From Coremacera marginata (lineage: Eukaryota > Arthropoda > Insecta > Diptera > Sciomyzidae): a stretch of 64,000 bases of DNA. The notes under the pieces were generated by a model. That model was not told where the DNA came from. It saw only the letters and a program-made list of their open reading frames with translations, and did not search any database. Positions 47,397 to 59,077 of the stretch are shown here, one piece after another. The stretch covers positions 150,342,778-150,406,777 of the forward strand of contig OU612047.1 in the NCBI GenBank assembly GCA_914767935.1, written 5' to 3'. The first letter of the stretch is position 1, and the number at the start of each line of letters is the position of its first letter. The translations under genes were made by a program, and so were the position numbers.

Positions 47397-48117
47397 ACTT
47401 CAAATTAGTTATTCTGCAAGGGATAAACCTAAAAACCAATCAAAAATTCAATTGTTAACATTTTTATAGGAGCAAATAAAAACGTGTAACACATCACCCC
47501 TCTTTAGCCTAACTATCCAGGTAGTAAATCTTTTTTAAACCTGTTAAAAAACTTTTAAAAATCAAACTTCAAATTTATAACAGAATGTTATTCTCTGTCT
47601 GACATACTGCCTATGAGGAAAAAGTGAAGTGATTTATAGAAAACCAAAATAACTTTTGTATTCGTGAAAATGTTCAAGATGCTGGCTAGCAGCTCACTTT
47701 CTTTTTAATATTTCTTTAAAATAAGCTATCAAGCAGAAAAATTGGACGAAAACCTTAGGAGTTGTGATTTTTGAATTTTTGGAAAAAATCTCCTTTTTGT
47801 TCTTGTATTAACACAAAAAAATCGAAAAAAGTTCAAAATTTAAAAAAAATAAAATGAAATCTTGTGGGAATATTTTCTTAAGCTATACCTAATATAGATG
47901 AAAAAAATTGTGTAATTATGTTGAATAACTCCACGGTTATGAATTTTTTTAACTAGAAGTGTGCTTACTTAAAAATTTCGAAATTGAGTATATTTACGAA
48001 AAAAATTCCCAAAAATTAAAAAAAATACAAACTTAACAATAACATGGATAATTTTAGCATAGTCTTGAGCTATTTTCTGCAAAAAAAAAATTAGAAAAAC
48101 GAAATTCAGAAAAAGAG
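47397..48117. other. AT-rich spacer
   Basis: Contains GTGTAACACATCACCCC at about 47484-47500, the inverted relative of the pogo-like end motif. Otherwise nothing was recognised. Confidence 0.45.
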
Positions 48118-48330
48118 TTAAAACCCCCGTTTGGAGGTCCATACACAAAAAACACCAAAACTGCCAATTGTAGTTCATATTTCAACCGAATTGCCCCACC
48201 AGGAGGGGCAAAATTTATAAGCTGGTGCTATTATTTTTTGCCTTTTAACATTACTTCGCAACACATCTACCCCCTCTAGGTGCTACCCTTCCGAGGGTCC
48301 CAATATAAAAAACACTAAAATGTTATGTTT
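48118..48330 (+). repeat. 150-bp-class minisatellite, array 2
   Basis: Reverse-complement orientation of the array at 713-1085: CATACACAAAAAACACCAAAA, AATTTATAAGCTGGTGCTAT, ACATCTACCCCCTCTAGGTG and CCCTTCCGAGGGTCCC. About one and a half units. Confidence 0.75.
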
Positions 48331-48370
48331 TCTGCTTGCCTGGTAGCTGAATAAGAAATGTAGTCATTGA

Positions 48371-49097
48371 CACAAACAGAGAAAAAAAAGTGTTAAATTA
48401 TAAAATTTTCGTGTATAATTTGCCTAAGGCCTTCGGCCAGAATGGTTTATCCAAGTATTTGTATGATACAACAAAGGATATTTAGGCAATCGCACTATTT
48501 TCCATTAGGCAATTTATGCTAGAACTTGTGTGTTCTGTTAAAAGACCTTCTGCTAAAATGGGTTGCCGTAGACTTAAGGTTATGTTAAAAAAGTAACTTG
48601 TTTATCATAACCTTAGGTAAGTTATACTTATACTAGTGAAGATTTGCAAAGGTCTTTGCAACAAGCATTTGCTTTGTTTTCTTAAAATTTGTTTGTTTTT
48701 TTCATATTTTCAGTTATGTTTCACACTTTTTTCACTTTTTTGTTTATCTGTTTATCAGTAGTTTTGCGTGATTCTCGCTGTGATCCACTAAGCTGTTACA
48801 TGCTCTATTTGTTTCGTCAATGAAACGAATAAATTATTGCGAAATGCATGCACGTTAGCACAAATGATAAGAAAAGGAAAGCAAATAATGACCGCGTATG
48901 GCAAAAAGAGTAGCAATGAGAGAAGATTGTAAAAATCCCAATTTGCTTTTGCCAAAGTATTTTTGGCATATTATTATTCAATTTTGGAATGCCTTAGTTG
49001 ACTTAACTTATGAAATTTACACAAATTTTTTAGACTTTATACAAAAATAGTTACCCAAGTCATTTTAGGCAATACGCCGTAGGTACTTTTCTGTGTG
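48371..49097 (+). mobile_element. Inverted-end element (ACACAGA family), copy 2
   Basis: The left end CACAAACAGAGAAAAAAAAG and right end GTACTTTTCTGTGTGCAG are imperfectly inverted. The sequence is collinear with the reverse complement of 5901-6668 over its length (for example GCCTAAGGCCTTCGGCCAGA near the left end and TTAGGCAATACGCCGTAGGT near the right). No coding domain. Confidence 0.75.
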
Positions 49098-49138
49098 CAG
49101 TGCGATCCTTAACAGTGCCAACGTTAGCAGTGAAGACA

Positions 49139-50700
49139 TTAACAGTGATGACGATATAACCTTGCTGCCGTTCGTCTAAAAAATGTTTTCGTATTAGAAA
49201 TTTTAGCAATATTTTTGAATAGAAAAAAAAATGTACCATATGTTAATATATTATTTAAGGTATAAATATTCATTTCTTTCCAATATGCTTCTCTAAGACA
49301 AAAGATTTCTTGCCAATCTGTCGCAAGTGCTATATTATAGGTACATTTCCTGTTCACATTTCTTCTGGTGTTTTGTTAAAATTTAATTTGGTTGGTAAAA
49401 GGTTTCTTACATGGTTTGCTCTGTGTATAAGTTCTGCCCACAAAAACTCTGGCAATTTGGATTTGATCATTATAAATCTAGCCATCTCAAGTAATGTTCT
49501 GTTCTTTCCTTCAGCATCTCTGCTTTGTTGTGGAGTGTACTAAACTGTTAACTGACGTTTTATACCACAAGTTTTGAGAAAATCCGAAAATTCGTGGCTA
49601 ACTAGTTCAGCTGGCATTGTCTGATCAAACTAATTTTATCTTCCCTACAAACATTTACAATCGCAGAAGCGTCGCCAGCGAGTGTCTAAAATTCGCCAAA
49701 CCACCGCCAGCAAGCTCGCATTTTCATCGCCGACGAATCCTCTGTTGTGAGTAGTTCGTTCCTTGCAAGCGAGTCGCGAAAAAGTGTTGCGAACGAATCG
49801 CATTGAAGGCTCGCTAGAGAATCTCTAAGAAGAGTCGCAGAAGAGTCTCTGGGGGGAGCCTTTAGCGAATCGCGAAAAAGAGTAGCGAACGAATCGCATT
49901 AAAGGCTCGCTAGGGAATCTCTAAGAAACGTCGCAGAAGAGTTTTGGGGGGGAGGGGGGCTTGAGGGCTTGAGCGATTCGTTAAACGACAACTTCGTCGA
50001 CAACTTATTTCGAATGAATGGTTGGAAAATATTTCTTTCTATTAATTGTTTAAAACCTGCACGAATTTTGAACTAAATTCTAAATTCTGCGAGGTGCTTG
50101 CTTTGATGCAATTCAAAATTTTTGCATGATTCAAAAATATTCTTAGAATTTTTTCAATTCCAACTAAAATGTTTTAAGTAATTTGAAATTGTTATTGTCT
50201 TAAGATGGAAAAATTTAGAGTTCTTTGTCGCTTTTCATTCGCCTGAATCATCAAATAGCGATTCATCTTCCAACAAACATATAGGCGAATCGGGGAAGCG
50301 TCTTCAAACCCAACTTCGCTTCCAACTATCTTCCAAATGCTTATAGAGTTTTTGCCAGTTTACAGTCCTACCTCATTCTTAAAATCTTTGAAGACTCATA
50401 GATTCATATTCACTTTTCTTGTGCAATAATTGGACAAATACGCTTCTAGTATAATCATCCATGAAGGTTGCAAAGTATTATTTGCTACTTAGGGACTCTA
50501 CTGTCATTGGACCTCATAAGTCAGTATGCACTTATTTCAACATTTCGTGAATTTGATGAAAAATTTCGCGAACTTGCTTCCCTCGTACGCAAGGCACACA
50601 TTTCAGTTTGTTGCTTTTAAATTTAGGTAGCCCATTCACCATATTTGGAGAACTGAGTTTGAGTAAGTGAACTAAGTTTAAATGGCCATAACTCTTGTTG
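49139..50700 (-). pseudogene. Ty1/copia polyprotein remnant (integrase), interrupted
   Basis: Reading the minus strand from the right: the stretch near 50600-50640 gives NKLKCVPCVRGKQ, resembling the GAG-pre-integrase C..C..GK. Next come VHTDL*GPMTVESLSSK and YFATFMDDYTRSVFVQLLHK (about 50400-50540), typical of the copia integrase core start. About 700 bp of unrelated GC-richer DNA (about 49650-50370) follows. Then MPAELVSHEFSDFLKTCGIK, RQLTV*YTPQQSRDAEGKNR and TLLEMARFIMIKSKLPEFLW (about 49380-49620) continue the integrase core, then NLLPTKLNFNKTPEE. Stops and the insertion make it dead. No LTRs or reverse transcriptase were recognised. Confidence 0.85.
49770..49961. repeat. 96-bp tandem duplication within the copia insertion
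   Basis: Two units with a period of about 96 bp, each containing TCGCGAAAAAG, GCGAACGAATCGCATT, AAGGCTCGCTAG and GAATCTCTAAGAA. The surrounding 49660-50000 is unusually rich in CG and in TCGC/GCGA words compared with the rest of the window. No coding match. Confidence 0.8.
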
Positions 50701-51167
50701 TCCCCCCAAGGATATGATACTACTATTCAATACATCGATTCAATAAAACCATCTAATCGTGGTAGAATTATACACAGCAAAATTTCAATGCACTGTTATT
50801 TTGTAAATTCGTATAGTGTTCACAAGATTTACTCAATATACCAATATTATCGCTATATATGATATTAAAATATATCAGATAATATAATTATTTCGTTACA
50901 TATTATTTTGGCCCGACTAAAGTACAGTTAACCGCAATATTCAAACCGTTATCGTTCTTAAACCGTTCTTAAAATAATCCTATCGAAATCAGTTTTATAA
51001 ACAAAGCACGATCGTTCTTCCAAAAGCCCCGTTGCCATGTATTTTGACAAAATAACAGTGTTGCCACTTTGTGAGGAATTCCTCAAAACGTCAGGAATTT
51101 ACAGTGGCTGTGAATAATTTTTGAGGAATTATATTTTGATGAATTTGACAATTGTCATCATTTCTTT
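50701..51167. other. Spacer between copia and hAT remnants
   Basis: No features recognised. A CAGTGGCTGTGAA at 51102 resembles a hAT end but does not pair well with the right end at 52613. Confidence 0.4.
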
Positions 51168-52426
51168 GATGGTGAGTTCAATGGGGTTCAGAAAAGAATA
51201 AAGGAACATAATTCTCAAGTTGTTCACGTGCACTGTTATGCGCACCGACTGAATTTAGTTTTGGTGCACACGATTCAAAATATGCCATTGCTAAATGATT
51301 TCTTTGATACAGTAAAAACGGTATATAATTTTATTAGTATAAGTAATACCCGTCATTCACTGTTTATTGCTTCTCAAAAAGAATTGCATCAAAAGGTTCT
51401 TGAGCTGCAAAGAAATATAGCAACTCGATGGCTGTACTGGTTTAAATCAATTCAAAAAATTATTTTACGCTTTGAATCAGTTTTGGCAGTACTTCTTATA
51501 ACTGTAAATTCGAATGATAAGTCACATTTAGAAGGTGAAAATTTAAAAAATTGTATAGAAAAACCATCCTTTTTTTTTTTTTTGTTTACACATGCTGCAC
51601 GATCTGCTGTCGGTTACAAAATCACTCTCTGAACAGTTACAAAGCAAAGATATAATCATATTTAGCATAAACGCTCTAATTAAAACTACTTTCTTTATGC
51701 TTAAAGAATGCAGAGATGCCATGAAATTTAAAATTAATTTTAAGAAATCAAGGAATTTTGCAGAACTTTGCGACATTCGCTCGATGAAACAACACCAGAT
51801 GACAAAAGGTCTAGCAGAGTAGCCAAAGTAGCTCAAAAGCTTAAGGAATCATTGATAATGTCAACACTTGGCCAGCGCAGTATACTACCACTGAAATTTG
51901 ATGAAAATATGCGTAAAATCTACTTCAAAGTCGTTGATAAATTTTTATCAGAGTATGAGAAGCGATTTCAAGACAACACAGAGCTATTGAATATATTAGA
52001 AACATTTTATCGGGACTCGGAAACATTTTTGTCCGAAGATTTAATCATACAATTGCTTAAACTGTATTCCACCCACGTTGATGAAATGGTTCTCATTAGT
52101 CATTTGAGTGTGGCGAGAGAATATTTGAAACAAAATAAATCAAAATCAATTATAGATATGTTACAAAGTTTAGAAAAAATGCCAATAGCTTTCTCACAAA
52201 TAATACAATTAATGTTTTGACACTGCCAGTGACGAACGCATCCAACGAAAAATTTTTCTCCACTTTAAAGAGAGTGAAGTGGTATCTTCGTTCAACAATG
52301 GGAGATGATCGTTTAAGTAACCTCATGCTGATGTCCGTGGAACCAGAAATAGTAAAAAACTTCAACATGGAAGATATCGTTAACGAGTTTGGTCTCAAGC
52401 GTCAACGTCGTTATCCACTGAAATAA
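51168..52426 (+). pseudogene. hAT-type transposase remnant
   Basis: Begins in frame with NGVQKRIKEHNSQVVHVHCY then AHRLNLVLVHT, the HCYAHRLNL motif of hAT/ZMYM1-like transposases. It is followed by LLNDFFDTVKTVYNFISISN and LQRNIATRWLYW. A frameshift occurs near the T run at 51570. The next pieces lie in two frames (51592-51822 and 51768-52220). The C-terminal dimerisation domain lies in a third frame at 52217-52426: LPVTNASNEKFFSTLKRVKW then YLRSTMGDDRLSNLMLMSVE. The N-terminal zinc finger and first catalytic region are missing. At least three frame changes make it a pseudogene. The element's right end appears to be at 52613. Confidence 0.9.
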
Positions 52427-52595
52427 ATCCAATATATATTTTTCCCGTTAAAGGATTAAAAATTTTATTTGTTTTTAAAGTCCATTTAAATGCTTCTCCA
52501 TATATGTGTGTATAAAAATGTGTTTAACTATGGTTTTATTAAATATTATGTTTAACGATAATTGTCATTTAAATTTTTGACCACCCCAAGGTTTT

Positions 52596-52613
52596 GGTGA
52601 AATTACGCCACTG
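52596..52613. repeat. hAT right terminal inverted repeat
   Basis: GGTGAAATTACGCCACTG; its reverse complement begins CAGTGGCGTAATTTC, the CAGTGGCG form typical of many hAT ends. It lies 190 bp downstream of the transposase stop. A matching left end was not found, so the 5' part of the element appears lost. Confidence 0.7.
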
Positions 52614-54790
52614 AGCACTACTCAAACACTTTTCATTCGAATTATTTCAAGTCTTAACTGCAACTGTTGCATAAGATTTTGAAAAACGTACGAATTCACA
52701 CGAATATATTAAATATTGCTGAACAATTAACAACCTTCTGTCAATTTTGAACGCAAAATGAGAGTCTCTCCTGTTTGTTTTTAAAAACTTGACATTATAC
52801 ATTTTTGGCCCTATGAGAGCGAGCTGAAGCCTCGAAATTGCTTTTTTAGCTACGAGCCTGTTTTAGATTATTCGAAATTTAATAAGCTGCAACTTTTTCA
52901 AGTTATGTAAACAGTTTGTTAAATTTAATATACATATATAAAATTAAGCAGCTTAAATTTTTAAAATCTTTTTTTTTTTCATTTTTTGCTTATTGCTTTA
53001 ATTTGCTCAACTGACAATTGCGATATACAAACACAGAGAAAATTAAAAAAAAAAAAAAAAAGATATCCAAGCAATGGAAATACAGCTGAAGAAACCCAGA
53101 TAGAAATAAATAAAATATGCATTGTCACAATGCTGTCTATTGCCGTCAACCTCTAACTTGCTTGCACACACACAGTGATTATCTCTGTCGCTGTCTCATT
53201 CACTATTTATTATTGACATTTGCTTAAAAAAAAAAAAAAATTTTATATATATTATTTCTTTCCTTCCATAGTTTTCATGAAATTTTTAACAAAAATTGTT
53301 TCATCTCTGTGCTGCAGTTCTAACTTGTTGTAGTTATATTGCGATACTTCTTTGTTGTTGCTGCTTGGCCAAATTAAATAGCTTAGATTTTGACGCTCTA
53401 GTGTTTGTTATTTATGCTCGAACTGAACTGACTTCAATTGAATTGAATTGAATCGAGTTTGAATGTAGAATGGCAGAGAAATTGTTTACATTGGCAATGA
53501 AATCAATCAAAATTGATTACTTGGCAATGGCAATAGTAACTAAGAAGCAGCAACAGTAATAGCATCAATAACAACAACAACAACAACAGCAATAATAACA
53601 AAAAACAACACTCTGAGTGCCAACTAAGAAAAGGAATATTATGTATATATATAAATAAATTTTGCATTTATTTACATTTCATTTGAGTCCTTTTCAATTA
53701 GTTGCTATTTATTGTACAAATATTTGCACGGAGCAGTAGAAGATGATAAAAGGAAACAGCTTAAAAAAATTGTCAAATAAAACAGTTAAATAAGCCTGCA
53801 ATTATAAAAGTATTTAGAAATAAGAAAGGTGTGCTCGAAACTGAAATAGAAGAAATTCAAATTTAAAACCAAAATTTTAAGTCACATAAAAGGAACATAA
53901 AAAGCACTCAACTTTCACAATCTAAAATTATTAATTATATAAAATTATTTGACTTTCGTGTCACAAAAAAAAATTTAGCAACATTTTTTTTTAAAAACTT
54001 ATTCCTCTCATTGTCAGCTGAGCTATGGCAAAATAAATTTACTCTTCTTCTACTTCATCCTCCTAAATCCGTCAACTTTGAGTACCTACTTCAAAATGCT
54101 GTTAAGTCTCATCCATCAATTTTCAATCAATCAGCGTCAGCTGCAGAACATTCACTATTAAGAGACTACAAAATTTTGCATACACTCATGCTCACATACA
54201 TACGTATACACTTACTTACACACAAGTAAAATTTTCTAACTTTTTAGCCTTTTTATTGCATTAATACAAAATTTTTTTAGTTTTTTTTTCATGTTTTAAT
54301 AAATTTTCATTTTATGCAGTTTAAGAGTGTGACATGCAATGCCTTGACGTACGCCTAAAAGTCGACTGTGACTAGAATTCAATGCAAAACTTTGCTGCAA
54401 ACTTCGCTCTATCGATAAGGCAGCAAATATCTGCTGCACTAACACTTACCTAGCGCAGTTTGTGGGTGCGCTTGTACATTTTTTTTTTCTGTTCTGCTGC
54501 CTGCTTATCTGTTTGCCAGCGTTTTGTACGAATTTCAATTAGATTGTTCGAGGGCAGCAGCAGTAGCAGCAACAACGATAGCATTATATCCTGCCTGAAT
54601 GGCAGAACCTGACAAAAGTTGAGAGCATAGAAGAGTGACAAGAATCCGGGCAATAAACGCAACATGAATTTTAGTCATTAAAATATATGTCACTTGAGTG
54701 TGCTATTGAAACTTTTTGCATAAGTAACGAGTTTTCTGCAAGGCAGCTTATGTTGAGTGCATGGGTGTGTGTGTACGAGCTGGAAGGTAC
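52614..54790. other. Gene-free AT-rich DNA
   Basis: Contains CAACAG/CAACAA tracts at 53550-53600 and homopolymers. No genes or elements recognised. Confidence 0.5.
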
Positions 54791-55230
54791 CCTGTAGGAA
54801 AATCAACTAATTTAAAAGTAGTTGATAAAGTAGTTTTTTGTCAACCACAACTAGTTGAAATTCTGACTTTTTTCCATAGAACGAACTAACTTATTTTGTA
54901 TGGTGATGTCCGCTAAATAAGTCAATTGACTTTCGTCTGCATATATTTTCAACTACTTGTTAAATTAGTTACATTTAAATTATTTTTTTAATTGCTTTTA
55001 AATAACCAATTGAAAACTATTACTGATGGCCTAAAGTTAATAATATTTGATGAAATAACGTGGTTAAATATATATAAACTTGTAATCTAATAAAAATTTG
55101 CAATTAAAACATGTCAACATCAGAGTAGTTGCCGCCTTAATATAATTAAAAGTAGTTCATATACTGGTTTATTTTATATTAGTTTTTTAATTAGTTGTTT
55201 TTAAAAACAAGTTAGTTTGTTCCTATAGGG
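54791..55230. mobile_element. MITE A, copy 2
   Basis: Starts CCCTGTAGGAAAATCAACTA and ends GTTCCTATAGGG, with TA on both flanks (54789-54790 and 55231-55232). It is almost the same length as copy 3 at 63048-63488, with roughly fifteen differences by eye. Non-coding. Confidence 0.93.
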
Positions 55231-55569
55231 TAATAATGATATTGTAGAAGTGTGCATTTATCTCATATTTTATATAAATACACTACCTACATAACCAATA
55301 ATGATATATTAACACAAAATAAATCATTATTAAGCGGATTTAAGCCTCTTGATCTAGATATAAGGTGCTGCTACATAAAACACACAAATAAGCAAATCTA
55401 CTCTACTTTATTTCGGAAATCATGCTAATTATTCTAAAAGTAAAAGCTGGTTTCTAAAAGTAAGACTTCGGAAAAGAAAACTTCAAATCCAATTCACTAT
55501 TAATTCGCAGCGTATATTTATACACCAAAGCGTACTGCGTAAGGGGTATATTAACTTTGTCATTCCGTT
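55231..55569. other. Spacer
   Basis: No recognised features. Confidence 0.4.
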
Positions 55570-56110
55570 TGTAACGCCAAGAAAGAGGCGTGTCAGGTAT
55601 AGAAAAATATATAAATTTTTGATCAGCATCACCTCCTGAGTCGATTTCCGTGTGGCCGTCTGTCTGTCCGTCTGTCGACACGATTACAGCCGTCATTTTA
55701 AAGTGACTTTATTTTAACCGTAGAATGTCTTTAAAATCCACAAAAATTAAAGAAATACCTTGAAATTTGGCACATAAGCCAAACTTAATGGTCTTAACTG
55801 AACTTTTGGTCTTTGCCTTAAATTCTTGCTATGAAATTTGAGATAATCGGATGAAAACCACGCCTACCTCCCATACAAAGTGGCTTTATTTTAAAAGTAA
55901 AATCTCTGAAAAATCTGATCAAATTACAGAAATGTTTTGAAATTTTGCACATAGGCTGTGATATTTAATATAGACCATCATTATAAGTATTTGGCAAAAT
56001 CGGATGAAAACCACGCCTACCTCCCATACAAATTGGCTTTATATTATCCGTGAAATCTCTTAAAACTCTTTAAAAATTAAAGAAATGTTTAAATTTTGTT
56101 ATTCTGTAAT
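55570..56110. repeat. Dispersed repeat with about 154-bp tandem units
   Basis: Begins with GATCAGCATCACCTCCTGAG, then GTGTGGCCGTCTGTCTGTCC, a type of sequence that from memory is widely dispersed in fly genomes. It is followed by about three units with a period of about 154 bp, each carrying ATCGGATGAAAACCACGCCT, ACCTCCCATACAAA and TGGCTTTAT. No coding domain was recognised. Parent element class not assigned. Confidence 0.65.
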
Positions 56111-56559
56111 ATTTTGTTATTATTGTTATTATGTAATACGTGTTCATATTTTGCACATTTGCTTTGATATACAATAGAGCGCCCTGCATGAATATATTCA
56201 TCTAGTGAATATACCCTGATTCTCTGCTGTAGCAGTCACTGCAAGCAAAGCTGCAAGCGAATAAATGTAAACAACAGATCGTGTAGCAACAGGTTGTGTA
56301 GCACAAGAGAATAACTTTTTATTTGTTCTCCGTTCTCTTTTCATACACTTTTGCACTGAGGTGAGCTTGCGATCTACGCATTGTTTCAGTTATTTCTCTG
56401 AGTACTTAATAAACTACACGAATACTCAGAAATCTGCTGCAGTGAACTGAATGAGAATAAACTAATAATAAATAAATATATTTTTATATATTTTTATATA
56501 TTTTATATATATATTTTATATATATTATCAGGTTATTTTTTGTTGCTTTATTCGCTACC
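56111..56559. other. Spacer with a TATAT tract
   Basis: The tract 56470-56530 is TATAT-rich. No gene recognised. Confidence 0.4.
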
Positions 56560-56885
56560 TTCCATACAAGAAACACTAAAACTGTCAAAAATAGTTTATA
56601 TCGGCCGTAGCTGAACTCCTAGAGGGGTCAAATATATAAGCTGGTCCTATTATTTTTTCCCCCTCAACATTTCACCCGAACACACCTACCCACTATCTAA
56701 CACCCTTCTTTCGCTCCCCATACAATAAACACAAAAGCTGTCGAAAATAGTTTATATCGGCCGTAGCTGAACTCCTAGAGGGGTCAAATATAGGAGCTGG
56801 TCCTATTATTTTTTGCCTTTCAACATTTCTCCCCAACACACCTACCCCCTATATACCACCCTTCTTTGGGTCCCAATACAAAAAA
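56560..56885 (+). repeat. 150-bp-class minisatellite, array 3
   Basis: Two full units with a period of 156 bp plus a partial. Each has CATACAA...AAACAC, CTGTCRAAAATAGTTTATAT, CGGCCGTAGCTGAACTCC, TAGAGGGGTCAAATAT and CTGGTCCTATTATTTTTT. It is the same family as 713-1085 and 48118-48330 and is the best-preserved array. Confidence 0.85.
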
Positions 56886-57879
56886 CATCTATTTTCTACG
56901 AACGAACGAATAAAAAAATATTCGCTTAATATTGAACACTGATATTTTTGTTACTTTTTATTGCTTTATTTGCTACCTGCTGGTGTAAGTAAAGCATCGT
57001 GCTCTTATTCTCTTCATTTCTTATATCTGAATAAAACAAAGAGAGTGTATGAGCAGGTATGAGCAAAGCAGAAAAGGTATAGAGGAAATTTTTTATTCTA
57101 TAGCAAGAGAATAATAATATGTGACTCTGTTCCTTAAGGAGGTAAAATGATGGCTGTTTAATTTTGATTTCAAAACTATCGATATTCCAAATTCTGTACT
57201 TGTATAAGTTATTATCTTTTGAAATTTGTGTTTTTTTTTTTTTTTTTTTTTTATTAAACGTACCTGGTATCTTTTTGTGTGTTCTATTGTTATATAATTT
57301 ATTAAATTTTTGATTTAATATATTAAGTCATCTTTTTGCATATCTGATATGGGATTTTTCGTATATATATATTTTTTGGCCCCAATACTTTTATTTAATT
57401 CTTTAAGTGTACCATGCTGCATTTCTACACATGCTCAAATTGGGCAACTGAAAGCAGTTTTTGAGAGTCAATCTTATGTTAGTTTAAGTGTATTTCTTTA
57501 CTCATTGCTATATTCCTTTTAAATAGATTGAATAAAAAAAAAAAAAAAAAAAAAAAAACAAAAAAAATATATTCAGGTAGGCGAAAAGCACACTCATACA
57601 GGGCTCTAATAAAAACATGAATCAAACAACAATTTTTTACTTTTGCCAAAATTGGCAATCCTGAAAAAAAGTGCTGCTTATTCACTCTCGAACATGTTCA
57701 AACTCTTTTGTATGCAACTTGTTGGTAGCACGTTAAGATAATCCCGACTACGTACGACGGCGAGTCAGAATATGAAGCAAACTTAAAATATTGAAATCAA
57801 GTAGCGTGTTAGAATTATAGCAACATTTTTGAAGAGTATTATATGCTCGAGTCTACTCTGTTTATATGATACATACTTG
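56886..57879. other. AT-rich spacer with homopolymers
   Basis: Long T and A runs occur at about 57230-57252 and 57534-57566. No gene recognised. Confidence 0.45.
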
Positions 57880-58120
57880 CTGCAGATCTCTTTAGTGCAT
57901 TTAGTGTTTCGCGCCAATCAGAAACTAGTCTTGATTACAGCTCATAAAACTCTAAAGCCTTTAGTGCCAATTGACTATCTGAAAATATGTGAATATATAT
58001 ATGCCCCCATAGATTTCCTACGGAGACATTCCCGGACACGCTTGGAATGTGGTTGGAGAATGGCACATAGGAAAAGCCTTTTGGAACATGGGGCCGGTAG
58101 CCCTGCTCCCGTTTCTTCAT
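57880..58120 (-). pseudogene. LINE RNase H fragment
   Basis: Minus strand: ETGAGLPAPCSKRLFL (resembling the TGAGV..E start of RNase H) then, across a frame change, IHIFSDSQLALKALEFYEL, the catalytic SDSQAALKAL block of non-LTR RNase H domains. SRLVSDWRETLNALKRSA follows after a stop. The intervening FQAE block is degraded. It is a short, dead fragment, related in type to the RNase H at 46415-47080 but too short for clade assignment. Confidence 0.7.
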
Positions 58121-58981
58121 GTTCAAGCTTAGAGCCGTTAGTAAACCATACCTATGAGCTAGGCTGTAATGCTGTAAAGCTATCACTCTCCACAATTGTC
58201 TCTTGTGTATAAGAACCCTTATATTTTTATATTTTCTGAACCGAAACTCTTAATATTAATATTTAGAGGTCGTGTATCGCCATATAAATAACTTAGGAAA
58301 AATTATTTTTCAATTTCAGATTTTTGTATCTTCAAAACCAATAAACGGTTGGTCATGTAAATAACAGAAACGTATTTTATAGGATATTGAACGTTCTACA
58401 CAATTGTCCCTTATCATTTCTTTGGTAAACGTACTCATTCAAAAGTTATTCAAATTCAAAGTTAAATGTATGTTATAATTACACTTTTTTCTCCAGTTTT
58501 TGGAGAAAATTTAATTTTAATAAAAATGTTTAGCTCATTTCCTATGCATTTAACAATACATACAAAAAATTTTATAAAAAGTCGGCGCGATTTCCTAAAT
58601 AGCGACAATTTTTAAGACACATTTTTTGCCTACACAAAACACATCATTTTATTATATAATCATAGAAAACTCTTTCATTGGCATCAATTCTATTAAAAAA
58701 GTATTTTTTTGAGAACACTTGTAAGATCATTGGAATTTTGTACTGATCCAGTTTTAGTCCTGCAAAATTTTTAAAGTGTAGGATGGCATTTCGAAGTTAA
58801 TATTGCATTTAAAGAATTATATTTTACGCTTTTAATGTGTGTATAATATTCTTAGAATTATTTTTCTGCATAAAATATATGGATTAGTCGCATGCGAAAA
58901 TAAATAAATTTTTTCTAACTTTCACGAATTTTATCTCCTAAACCATTTGAGACCGACTTTATTTTGCAGGCATTTTGAACT
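58121..58981. other. AT-rich spacer
   Basis: No recognised features. Confidence 0.4.
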
Positions 58982-59077
58982 CGGGGATTCTGTATTTGGG
59001 GATTTTGTGTTTGGGGCTTTTGTCATTAGGGATTTTGTTTCTGGACTCTGATTAGGGAATTTTGTGATGGGGAATGT
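58982..59077. repeat. G-run short tandem repeat GGGGATTTTGT
   Basis: About six degenerate units of 14-17 bp (GGGGATTCTGTATTT, GGGGATTTTGTGTTT, GGGGCTTTTGTCATT and so on). Regularly spaced runs of three or four G could in principle form a G-quadruplex. Confidence 0.7.

Noticed and set aside
51102..51115. CAGTGGCTGTGAA as the left end of the hAT element
   Set aside because: Only CAGTGGC matches the right end and the flanking 8-mers differ (GGAATTTA versus AGCACTAC).
57829..58212. 127-codon + strand frame
   Set aside because: It is antisense to the LINE RNase H fragment, which gives the recognisable motif.
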